From Frisingicoccus sp009929615 (GTDB lineage Bacteria > Bacillota > Clostridia > Lachnospirales > Lachnospiraceae), in the NCBI GenBank assembly GCA_028692275.1, contig JAQUXR010000012.1:5669-69668 (forward strand): 64,000 nucleotides of DNA, written 5' to 3'. Positions 41,571 through 49,187 of this stretch are shown here, in pieces. A program made the position numbers and the translations under genes. The notes beneath the pieces were generated by a model, which saw nothing but the letters and a program-made list of their open reading frames with translations, had not been told where the DNA came from and searched no databases. Numbering within the stretch: the stretch's first letter is position 1; every line of letters starts with the position of its first letter.

Positions 41571-42983
41571 ATGTCAGAACAAGTGAAAAAACCAGTGAAG
41601 ATTACCGAAACGGTTTTGCGTGATGCTCATCAGTCTTTGATGGCTACACGTATGACGACAGAGGAAATGCTTCCGATTATTGATAAAATGGATAAAGTCG
41701 GCTATCATTCTGTGGAATGCTGGGGTGGCGCAACCTTTGATGCATCCCTGAGATTTTTGAAGGAAGACCCTTGGGACCGGCTTAGAAAACTCAGAGATGG
41801 CTTTAAAAACACAAAACTTCAGATGCTCTTTAGAGGACAGAACATTCTCGGGTACAGACATTATGGAGATGATGTGGTTGCCTATTTTGTTCAGAAATCC
41901 ATTGCCAATGGTATTGATATTATTCGTATCTTTGATGCTTTGAATGATTTGAGAAATCTTGAAACATCTGTTAAGGCAACTGTAAAAGAAGGTGGACATG
42001 CCCAGGTAGCTCTTTGCTATACCCTGGGAGATGCCTATACTCTGGATTATTGGAAAGATATTGCAAAAAGAATTGAAGATATGGGAGCAAATTCCATATG
42101 TATTAAAGATATGGCAGGTTTGCTGGTTCCTTATCAGGCAACAGAGTTGGTTTCGGCCCTCAAGGAATCTACAGAACTTCCAATTCAGCTTCATACCCAC
42201 TATACCAGTGGCGTTGCATCAATGACTTATATGAAAGCGGTTGAAGCAGGTTGTGATATTTTAGATACTGCAATGTCACCATTGGCATTGGGAACAAGCC
42301 AGCCGGCAACAGAGGTGATGGTAGAAGCCTTTAAGGGAACACCTTATGATACGGGTCTGGATCAGGAAATTTTATCAGAAATTGCTGAATATTTCCGACC
42401 AATTCGAGAGAAAGCTTTGGAAAGCGGTCTTTTAAATCCAAAGGTTCTTGGTGTAAATATAAAAACCCTTTTATATCAGGTACCTGGTGGAATGCTGTCA
42501 AATCTGGTATCGCAGTTGAAAGAAGCCCATGCAGAAGACAAATATTATGACGTTTTGGAAGAAGTTCCGAGAGTCCGCAAAGATTTTGGTGAGCCACCGC
42601 TGGTTACACCGTCAAGTCAGATTGTAGGAACCCAGGCTGTATTAAATGTGCTTACCGGTGAACGTTATAAAATGATTACAGAGGAAAGCAAGGCCCTCTT
42701 AAGAGGAGAGTATGGACAGACTGTAAAACCTTTTAATCCGGAAGTTCAGAAAAAGGCTATCGGGGATAAAGAAGTTATTACCTGCCGTCCTGCAGATCTG
42801 ATTCCGAATGAATTGGATGCCCTTGAGAAAAAGATGGAACAATATAAGTGTCAGGATGAAGATGTTTTATCCTATGCGTTATTTCCACAGGTTGCAACGG
42901 ACTTCTTTAAATATAGAGAAGCTCAAAAAACCCGAATTGATGCTAAAGTGGCAGATGTTGAGGATGGCGTATATCCCGTATAA
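41571..42983 (+). CDS. oadA: Oxaloacetate decarboxylase/pyruvate carboxylase-type carboxyltransferase (OadA/PycB, 5S-like)
   Basis: A 470-residue DRE-TIM carboxyltransferase: ITETVLRDAHQSLMATRM (Asp metal ligand), the carbamylated-Lys motif SICIKDMAGLL, QLHTHYTSG (metal His pair), and the PYC_OADA C-terminal domain (about 310-460). It stops at about the length of transcarboxylase 5S, with no biotin domain, consistent with the separate carrier upstream. It takes CO2 from oxaloacetate (or adds it to pyruvate). It closes the operon before a bidirectional terminator. Confidence 0.95.
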   Translation: MSEQVKKPVKITETVLRDAHQSLMATRMTTEEMLPIIDKMDKVGYHSVECWGGATFDASLRFLKEDPWDRLRKLRDGFKNTKLQMLFRGQNILGYRHYGDDVVAYFVQKSIANGIDIIRIFDALNDLRNLETSVKATVKEGGHAQVALCYTLGDAYTLDYWKDIAKRIEDMGANSICIKDMAGLLVPYQATELVSALKESTELPIQLHTHYTSGVASMTYMKAVEAGCDILDTAMSPLALGTSQPATEVMVEAFKGTPYDTGLDQEILSEIAEYFRPIREKALESGLLNPKVLGVNIKTLLYQVPGGMLSNLVSQLKEAHAEDKYYDVLEEVPRVRKDFGEPPLVTPSSQIVGTQAVLNVLTGERYKMITEESKALLRGEYGQTVKPFNPEVQKKAIGDKEVITCRPADLIPNELDALEKKMEQYKCQDEDVLSYALFPQVATDFFKYREAQKTRIDAKVADVEDGVYPV

Positions 42984-42990
42984 TAGAGAA

Positions 42991-43037
42991 AGCAAAAAAG
43001 AAGCTCCGGAGATTATATTCCGGAGCTTCTTTTTGCT
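42991..43037. terminator. Bidirectional Rho-independent terminator
   Basis: AGAAGCTCCGGA and TCCGGAGCTTCT form a perfect stem with A-rich and T-rich flanks; shared by the oadA operon and the convergent nrdD gene. Confidence 0.95.
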
Positions 43038-43042
43038 TAAAA

Positions 43043-45412
43043 TCAGGAGTTTTCCTGAATGAATTTCTTGATATTTGATGCATTTGCATATTTCTCAACA
43101 TTACCATCGTGAAGAACAACCAGTGTTGGTGCCTGACGGATGTTGAATTTCTCACTTAAGTCGGCATTAACTTCAGCATCGATTTTTTCAAAGTTAATGT
43201 TTGCCTGAGTCAGCATGCTGTCAGCCATCTTGCAGTTTGGACAGGTTGCTGTAGTGAAAAGTAATACCTGATCCTGCGATGCGGATGTTTCCGGAGCAGG
43301 ATGGGCTTCGTCATAATGAACTTCTTTAGGTTTAAGAACGGAAGTTTCAATGTTATAAACTTTACGGTCTTTAAATTCTTGTGTCTTACCTTCATTCCAG
43401 TTTTGAACCGGACGGTAATAACCTGTAATACGGCTGTAGACTTCTGTTTTCCCACCACATACCGGGCAGGTATACTGTTCACCGGAGATATAGCCATGGT
43501 CCTTACAAACCGAATAGGTAGGTGAGAGTGTGTAGTAAGGAAGCTTATAGTTCTGCGCAATCTTGCGGACAAGGGTTGCGGCTGCTTTCCAGTCAGGAAG
43601 CTTCTCACCAAGGAATGCATGGAATACCGTACCTGAAGTATATAAAGTCTGCAGTTCGTCCTGGATATCCAAAGATTCAAAAATATCATCGGTAAAACCA
43701 ACTGGAAGGTGGGAGCTGTTTGTATAATAAGGCTTTGCTCGATCATCACTTGCAGTAATAATATCAGGGAACTGTTCCAAATCATGTTTTGCCAGACGAT
43801 AAGCTGTAGATTCAGCCGGAGTGGCTTCCAGATTATATAAATCACCATAAAGCTCCTGATAATCAGAAAGACGTTCACGCATATGATTTAAGACAGCCTT
43901 TGTAAATTCCTGAGCTTTTTCGTGGGTCAAATCTTCGGAAATCCAGTCTGCGTTCAGGCAGGCTTCGTTCATTCCGAGAAGACCAATGGTTGAAAAATGA
44001 TTTTCAAAGTTTTCAAGGTAGCGTTTCGTATAAGGGTAAAGACCTTCGTTTAAAAGTTTTGTAATAATGGTACGCTTTGTGCTTAAAGAACGGGCCGCAA
44101 TATCCATCATCTTATCCAGACGTTTGTAGAATTCGGTTTCATCTGTGGAAAGATATGCAATTCTTGGCATATTAATTGTAACAACGCCAACAGAACCGGT
44201 ACTTTCTCCACTTCCGAAAAATCCACCGGATTTCTTCCGGAGTTCACGTAAGTCAAGACGCAGACGACAGCACATGCTTCGAACATCACTTGGTTCCATA
44301 TCGCTGTTAATGTAATTGGAGAAGTAAGGCGTTCCATATTTTGATGTCATCTCAAAGAGAAGCGCATTATTCTCAGTTTCAGACCAGTCAAAGTCTTTTG
44401 TAATGGAGTAGGTTGGAATAGGATATTGGAATCCACGTCCATTAGCATCGCCTTCAATCATGATTTCAATAAAGGCCTTGTTAATCATATCCATCTCTTT
44501 CTGACAGTCTTTATATTTGAAATCCATCTCTTTTCCACCGACAATGGCATTTAACTCAGCCAGGTCGTTCGGAACAACCCAATCCAGTGTAATATTGGAA
44601 AATGGAGACTGTGTTCCCCAGCGGCTAGGTGTATTCACACCATAGATAAAGGATTCAATACATTTTTTCACGGCATCATAATTCAAATCATCAGCTTTTA
44701 CAAAAGGTGCAAGATATGTATCAAAGGAGGAAAAAGCTTGAGCACCAGCCCATTCATTCTGCATAATACCAAGGAAGTTGACCATCTGATTACAAAGGGT
44801 GGCAAGATGTTTCGATGGAGCGGAAGTAATCTTTCCGGTAACGCCGCCAAGACCTTCCTGAATTAACTGTTTTAATGACCAGCCAGCACAATATCCGGTA
44901 AGCATGGAAAGATCATGAAGATGAATATCTGCGTTACGGTGTGCTTCGGCAATCTCTTCATCATAAATCTCTGATAACCAGTAGTTTGCTGTAATGGCAC
45001 CGGAATTACTTAAAATAAGACCGCCAACGGAATAGGTTACGGTAGAATTCTCTTTGACACGCCAGTCCATAACTTTTACATAGCTGTCAACAACATCTTT
45101 ATAATCAAGAATGGTTGAACGCATATTACGAATCTTTTCGCGCTGTTTACGATAAAGGATATAGGCCTTGGCAACTTCTGTATAACCAGCCTGAACAAGA
45201 ACCTGTTCTACACTGTCCTGGATATCCTCCACCTGAACTTTACCATCTTTAATCTTAGGCTCAAAATCCGCCGTTACTTTTAATGTAAGAAAATCAATAA
45301 TGTTTGGATTATAATTGACTTCTTTCGCTTCGAAGGCACGAGTAACTGCAATATTTATTTTTGATAAATCAAAATCTGCAACTTTACCGTCCCGCTTAAT
45401 GACTTGATACAT
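43043..45412 (-). CDS. nrdD: Anaerobic ribonucleoside-triphosphate reductase with fused C-terminal thioredoxin-like domain
   Basis: A 789-residue class III reductase. Residues ~1-95 are an ATP-cone (VIKRDGKVADFDLSKINIAVTRAF). The catalytic barrel follows (about 110-700), with the HDLSMLTGYCAGWSL region, a Zn site (VCKDHG and TCPVCGG) and the C-terminal glycyl radical in SRITGYYRPVQNW. Residues ~714-789 form an extra thioredoxin/glutaredoxin-like domain with CPNC at 724-727 and the cis-Pro segment RQAPTLVVLHDG. The activase gene nrdG is not adjacent. The fused domain could supply electrons in cis. Promoter and tandem NrdR-like boxes lie upstream. Confidence 0.95.
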   Translation of the reverse strand: MYQVIKRDGKVADFDLSKINIAVTRAFEAKEVNYNPNIIDFLTLKVTADFEPKIKDGKVQVEDIQDSVEQVLVQAGYTEVAKAYILYRKQREKIRNMRSTILDYKDVVDSYVKVMDWRVKENSTVTYSVGGLILSNSGAITANYWLSEIYDEEIAEAHRNADIHLHDLSMLTGYCAGWSLKQLIQEGLGGVTGKITSAPSKHLATLCNQMVNFLGIMQNEWAGAQAFSSFDTYLAPFVKADDLNYDAVKKCIESFIYGVNTPSRWGTQSPFSNITLDWVVPNDLAELNAIVGGKEMDFKYKDCQKEMDMINKAFIEIMIEGDANGRGFQYPIPTYSITKDFDWSETENNALLFEMTSKYGTPYFSNYINSDMEPSDVRSMCCRLRLDLRELRKKSGGFFGSGESTGSVGVVTINMPRIAYLSTDETEFYKRLDKMMDIAARSLSTKRTIITKLLNEGLYPYTKRYLENFENHFSTIGLLGMNEACLNADWISEDLTHEKAQEFTKAVLNHMRERLSDYQELYGDLYNLEATPAESTAYRLAKHDLEQFPDIITASDDRAKPYYTNSSHLPVGFTDDIFESLDIQDELQTLYTSGTVFHAFLGEKLPDWKAAATLVRKIAQNYKLPYYTLSPTYSVCKDHGYISGEQYTCPVCGGKTEVYSRITGYYRPVQNWNEGKTQEFKDRKVYNIETSVLKPKEVHYDEAHPAPETSASQDQVLLFTTATCPNCKMADSMLTQANINFEKIDAEVNADLSEKFNIRQAPTLVVLHDGNVEKYANASNIKKFIQENS

Positions 45413-45464
45413 CTTAATTCCTCCCCAAAATAATCATTGTTTTTAAATTTACTGCTGTTTTATT

Positions 45465-45493
45465 ATTGTAGTACAAAAATAGTGGTATGTCAA
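45465..45493 (-). promoter_or_regulatory. Sigma-A type promoter of nrdD
   Basis: On the minus strand TTGACA (45493-45488), 17-base spacer, TACAAT (45470-45465). Confidence 0.85.
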
Positions 45494-45502
45494 TCAAGAA
45501 AA

Positions 45503-45546
45503 ACAATATATTGTGGAGCGGGATAAAGATGATTACAATATGTTGT
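45503..45546 (-). promoter_or_regulatory. Tandem NrdR-like boxes upstream of nrdD
   Basis: Box 1 ACAATATATTGT (45503-45514) is a perfect palindrome; box 2 ACAATATGTTGT (45535-45546) differs at one base. Both fit the NrdR consensus (aCacwAtATaTwGtgt) and their starts are 32 bases apart, the usual three helical turns. They lie just upstream of the -35 hexamer. NrdR represses ribonucleotide reductase genes in response to ATP/dATP. The nrdR gene is not in the window. Confidence 0.75.
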
Positions 45547-45771
45547 TGTTTTCGTGAAACTGGAAAACTGTGCAGAAATACTGATAAATTCGGCATTTTT
45601 AAAGGCTCTTCCTTATAAAAAGCTAAAAAAAGTGTAAAATCATAAGGTGATAACAAGGATAATAAATTAACAAACAGCACTTAAAGAGTTTACCAATAGT
45701 TTGCGTACAAATAAAATTCAACATAATAAATGAAATGAAATTGTACAATATGCCGAAAACGGAAATGGGGG
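45547..45771. other. Intergenic stretch without a gene
   Basis: Between the NrdR-like boxes and the thiolase promoter there are about 225 AT-rich bases. No frame with a start site and no stable hairpin stands out. A weaker second promoter for the thiolase gene (TTGCGT-17-TAATAA, about 45700-45728) is possible. Confidence 0.5.
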
Positions 45772-45800
45772 TTTACAGTTTTTGTGAAATATGTCATAAT
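45772..45800 (+). promoter_or_regulatory. Sigma-A type promoter of the thiolase gene
   Basis: TTTACA (45772-45777), 17-base spacer, CATAAT (45795-45800). Confidence 0.65.
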
Positions 45801-45816
45801 AAAATACATAGAGAGC

Positions 45817-45838
45817 TTGGGTTAAAATATTAACACAA
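45817..45838 (+). promoter_or_regulatory. Rex-like operator before the thiolase gene
   Basis: The core GTTAAAATATTAAC (45821-45834) is GTTAA-N4-TTAAC, flanked by TTG on one side and CAA on the other, close to the Rex consensus TTGTTAANNNNTTAACAA. It lies just downstream of the promoter -10, where a bound repressor would block transcription. Rex is encoded at 22034. Confidence 0.65.
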
Positions 45839-45944
45839 AAAGTTATCATTCGATGACAAAAAGTTATTAACCGCCGTTATTCGGATATTTTAGAAGCGGC
45901 AGTAACACGAAAAAATTCATGTGATTAAAAAGGAGAAGGACGTT

Positions 45945-47123
45945 ATGAAAGAAGTAGTAATCGTAAGTGCATGTAGAACACCAATTGGATCATTTGGAGG
46001 TGCATTAAAATCTGTATCTGCAGCAGATTTAGGTGCTATCACAGTTAAAGAAGCTATCAAAAGAGCTGGCATTGCTCCGGAATCTGTTGAAGAAGTTGTA
46101 TACGGTAATGTATTACAGGCTGGTCTTGGACAGAACGTAGCACGTCAGGTATCTATTAAAGCAGGTCTTCCTGTAGAAACAACAGCAGTAACTATTAATA
46201 TTGTTTGTGGTTCCGGTCTTAAGACTGTTGCTATGGCAGCTCAGGCTATTAAAGCTGGAGACGCTGATATTATTGTAGCTGGTGGTTCAGAGAATATGAG
46301 TTTAGCACCTTACGTTTTGCCGGCAGCAAGATGGGGAGCAAGAATGAATAATTCCACAATGGTTGACTCCATGGTTAATGATGGTCTGTGGGATGCTTTC
46401 AATCAGTACCATATGGGTATTACCGCTGAAAACGTTGCAGCTCAGTGGGGAATTACAAGAGAAGAACAGGATGCTTTCGCTGTACGCAGCCAGAATTTAG
46501 CTGAAGCAGCAATCAAAGGCGGAAAATTTAAAGAAGAAATCGTACCGGTTGAAATCCCTCAGAGAAAAGGTGATCCAGTCGTTTTTGATACAGATGAATA
46601 TCCAAAATTTGGTTCAACTATCGAAAAGATGGCAAAATTAAAACCAGCTTTCAAGAAAGATGGTACAGTAACAGCAGCAAATGCTTCCGGTATTAATGAT
46701 GGTGCAGCTGCATTGGTTGTTATGTCTAAAGATAAAGCACAGGAATTAGGATTAAGCTGGTTATGTGAAATCGTTTCTTATGCTACAGGCGGTGTAGATC
46801 CAAGTATCATGGGTGTTGGACCAGTAGCTTCCTGTACAAAAGCTTTGAAAAAAGCAGATATGACAGTAGCAGAACTTGATTTAATTGAAGCAAATGAAGC
46901 TTTTGCAGCTCAGTCTATTGCAGTTGCAAGAGATTTGAAATTTGACATGGACAAAGTCAACGTTAATGGTGGAGCTATTGCATTAGGACATCCAATCGGA
47001 GATTCCGGTGCAAGAATTCTTGTAACTTTGATTTATGAAATGATGAAGAGAGACTCTAAAACAGGTATGGCTACATTATGTATCGGTGGTGGACAGGGTC
47101 AGACCATGATTATCAAGAGATAA
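45945..47123 (+). CDS. thlA: Acetyl-CoA acetyltransferase (thiolase)
   Basis: A 392-residue biosynthetic thiolase: nucleophile Cys88 in NIVCGSGLKTVAMA, the GGSENMSLAPY segment, NEAFAAQSIAV, GGAIALGHPIGDSGAR (His) and CIGGGQGQTMI (second Cys). It condenses two acetyl-CoA to acetoacetyl-CoA, the first step to butyrate or other C4 products. It stands alone; no hydroxybutyryl-CoA dehydrogenase or crotonase gene is nearby. Codon use is AT-richer and simpler than neighbours, as expected for a highly expressed gene. ATG 45945 follows AGGAGAAGG. A Rex-like operator and a terminator frame the gene. Confidence 0.96.
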   Translation: MKEVVIVSACRTPIGSFGGALKSVSAADLGAITVKEAIKRAGIAPESVEEVVYGNVLQAGLGQNVARQVSIKAGLPVETTAVTINIVCGSGLKTVAMAAQAIKAGDADIIVAGGSENMSLAPYVLPAARWGARMNNSTMVDSMVNDGLWDAFNQYHMGITAENVAAQWGITREEQDAFAVRSQNLAEAAIKGGKFKEEIVPVEIPQRKGDPVVFDTDEYPKFGSTIEKMAKLKPAFKKDGTVTAANASGINDGAAALVVMSKDKAQELGLSWLCEIVSYATGGVDPSIMGVGPVASCTKALKKADMTVAELDLIEANEAFAAQSIAVARDLKFDMDKVNVNGGAIALGHPIGDSGARILVTLIYEMMKRDSKTGMATLCIGGGQGQTMIIKR

Positions 47124-47160
47124 TTCTCCGATATTCACAATTTGATAATAAAAAATGATG

Positions 47161-47212
47161 AAACCTGCGGTATTCTGTGAAAAAAGACAGAGTACCCCAG
47201 GTTTTCTTTTTT
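47161..47212 (+). terminator. Rho-independent terminator
   Basis: AAACCTGCGGTATTCTGT pairs with ACAGAGTACCCCAGGTTT (few mismatches), followed by TCTTTTTTT. Confidence 0.88.
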
Positions 47213-47260
47213 TGAAATTTGTGATATGATGTATTTTAAATACATTAACGAGGAGTTAAT

Positions 47261-48511
47261 ATGAAGAAGTGTATAATCATAGGTGGCGGAGCAGCAGGAA
47301 TGTTCGCAGCTGTCATAGCGGCTTCCGATGGAATGGATGTTTCCATCTGGGAGAAGAATGAAAAACTTGGAAAGAAATTATTTATAACTGGAAAAGGCCG
47401 GTGTAACCTGACAAATAACTGTGAAACAGAGATACTGTTCAGGAATGTTATGACGAATAGCAAGTTCCTTTACAGTGCCTTTTATCAGTTTAACAGCCAG
47501 GATACGATGGCTTTTTTTGAGTCTGAAGGACTGACCCTGAAAACAGAACGTGGCAACAGGGTTTTTCCGGCATCGGACAAGTCTTCAGATGTTATCCGGG
47601 TATTGGAACATAAATTAAAGCAGCTTGGTGTGGATATTGAATTAAATCGCGGGGTCGACAGTCTTGTTATTGAGGATGGTATCTGTAAAGGTGTGAAAGA
47701 TACGAAAGGAAATACGGAATATGCAGACTGTGTTCTTGTTGCAACAGGAGGACGTTCCTATTCATCAACAGGTTCGACAGGAGACGGATACCGTTTTGCA
47801 GAGGCATGTGGTCACGTTATTATACCGCCCAGACCGTCTCTTATCCCTATGGAGACAGAGGAAGATTGGTGCCGGGAGTTAATGGGCCTCTCTTTAAAGA
47901 ATGTCTCTGTCGTATTAAAACAGGGGAAGAAGAAACTGTATGAGGACTTTGGAGAGATGCTCTTTACCCATTTTGGAGTGAGTGGTCCTCTTATTTTAAG
48001 CGGCAGCGCCTACTGTGGAAAGCTTAAGGATTTCAAAAACCTGATTCTTACCATTGATTTGAAGCCGGCTTTATCGGCAGAACAGATAGACCATCGTCTT
48101 TTGAGGATTTTTGAAGATAATATGAATAAGCAGTTTAGAAACAGCCTGTCTGGCCTTTTGCCGAATAAGCTTATTCCTGTGATTATTCAGTTATCCGGGA
48201 TCGACCCTTATAAACAGGTGAATCTTGTATCTAAAGAGGAACGGATAAAGCTGGGATGGCTGCTTAAACATTTAGATATACATATACGGGGACTCAGAAA
48301 TATTGAGGAAGCTATTATTACGGGTGGTGGTATACGTGTTAAAGATGTGAACCCATCGACGTTGGAGTCCAAGTGTGTTAAGAATCTCTATTTTGCAGGT
48401 GAAGTATTGGATGTAGATGCTTTGACCGGTGGATTTAATTTACAGATTGCCTGGTCAACGGCCTGGCTTGCGGCTAAGAATATGTTGGAGGTTGTGGAAG
48501 ATGAGTTTTAA
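47261..48511 (+). CDS. BaiN/YhiN (HI0933)-family flavoprotein
   Basis: A 416-residue FAD protein: IIIGGGAAGMFAAVIAASDGMDVSIWEKNEKLGKKLFITGKGRCNLTNN is the HI0933 signature with dinucleotide-binding GGGAAG, and VLVATGGRSYSSTGSTGDGYRFAEACGH follows. The C-terminal RNIEEAIITGGGIRVKDVNPSTLESK and AGEVLDVDALTGGFNLQIAWSTAWLA close the FAD site. Relatives are annotated BaiN (bile acid metabolism) but most have no proven substrate; I would not infer bile acid activity. Its stop overlaps the cmk start by 11 bases. Confidence 0.9.
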   Translation: MKKCIIIGGGAAGMFAAVIAASDGMDVSIWEKNEKLGKKLFITGKGRCNLTNNCETEILFRNVMTNSKFLYSAFYQFNSQDTMAFFESEGLTLKTERGNRVFPASDKSSDVIRVLEHKLKQLGVDIELNRGVDSLVIEDGICKGVKDTKGNTEYADCVLVATGGRSYSSTGSTGDGYRFAEACGHVIIPPRPSLIPMETEEDWCRELMGLSLKNVSVVLKQGKKKLYEDFGEMLFTHFGVSGPLILSGSAYCGKLKDFKNLILTIDLKPALSAEQIDHRLLRIFEDNMNKQFRNSLSGLLPNKLIPVIIQLSGIDPYKQVNLVSKEERIKLGWLLKHLDIHIRGLRNIEEAIITGGGIRVKDVNPSTLESKCVKNLYFAGEVLDVDALTGGFNLQIAWSTAWLAAKNMLEVVEDEF

Positions 48512-49178
48512 TATTGCCATTGATGGACCGGCGGGAGCTGGAAAGAGTACAATTGCGAAGTCAATTGCAAGAAGTCTGGGATTTGTATATGTGGATACGG
48601 GGGCTATGTATCGGGCAATTGCCCTATATTTGATTCGCCAGAATGTTCAGGCAGACCAGACGGATGTCATCGAGGAACTTTTAGAAGATATTAGTATTCG
48701 AATCATCTATTCAGATGGGGAACAGCAGATTATATTAAATGGAGAGAATGTGACAGGACAGCTTCGTCAGGAGGCTGTTGGAAATATGGCATCAAAAAGT
48801 GCGGCGAATCCAAAAGTCCGGGAAAAACTTCTTCAGCTTCAACGGGATTTGGCCAAAGAGAATGACGTTGTTATGGACGGCAGAGATATCGGAACCTTCG
48901 TACTCCCGAATGCAGACGTAAAGATTTATCTAACGGCCAGCGTAGAAGAGCGTGCCAAACGACGGTTTGCTGAACTTAAAGAAAAGGGCATGGAAGCCGA
49001 TTTGGTAAAGATTGCAGAAGATATTCGGACAAGAGATGCCCAGGATATGAACAGGACCATAGCACCGCTTAAACAGGCGGAAGATGCAGTTCTTATCGAC
49101 AGCTCAAGACTGACTATTCCTGAGGTGCGGGACCGCATTGTAGATGCTTTTCAGAAATCATTAAAGTTTAAGGGATAG
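48501..49178 (+). CDS. cmk: Cytidylate kinase
   Basis: A 225-residue NMP kinase: IAIDGPAGAGKSTIAKSIARSLGFVYVDTGAMYR is the Cmk P-loop and CMP-binding start; GRDIGTFVLPNADVKIYLTASVEERAKRR and the lid follow, with DSSRLTIPEV near the end. It phosphorylates CMP and dCMP. ATG 48501 lies inside the 3' end of the flavoprotein gene with GGAGGTTG about 12 bases upstream, so translation may be coupled. The ispH-S1 gene follows by 9 bases, an order common in Clostridia. Confidence 0.96.
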   Translation: MSFNIAIDGPAGAGKSTIAKSIARSLGFVYVDTGAMYRAIALYLIRQNVQADQTDVIEELLEDISIRIIYSDGEQQIILNGENVTGQLRQEAVGNMASKSAANPKVREKLLQLQRDLAKENDVVMDGRDIGTFVLPNADVKIYLTASVEERAKRRFAELKEKGMEADLVKIAEDIRTRDAQDMNRTIAPLKQAEDAVLIDSSRLTIPEVRDRIVDAFQKSLKFKG

Positions 49179-49187
49179 GAGTATTCT

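Noticed and set aside
41574..42200. 208-codon minus-strand frame inside oadA
   Set aside because: Antisense to conserved coding sequence; composition is not protein-like and there is no ribosome binding site.
43210..43878. 222-codon minus-strand frame in nrdD in another phase
   Set aside because: Overlaps the conserved nrdD frame on the same strand; no start signal and unlikely composition.
47261..48511. Bile-acid-pathway enzyme BaiN
   Set aside because: The family is broad, the gene lies with cmk and ispH, and no bai genes are near; the name is not supported as a function.
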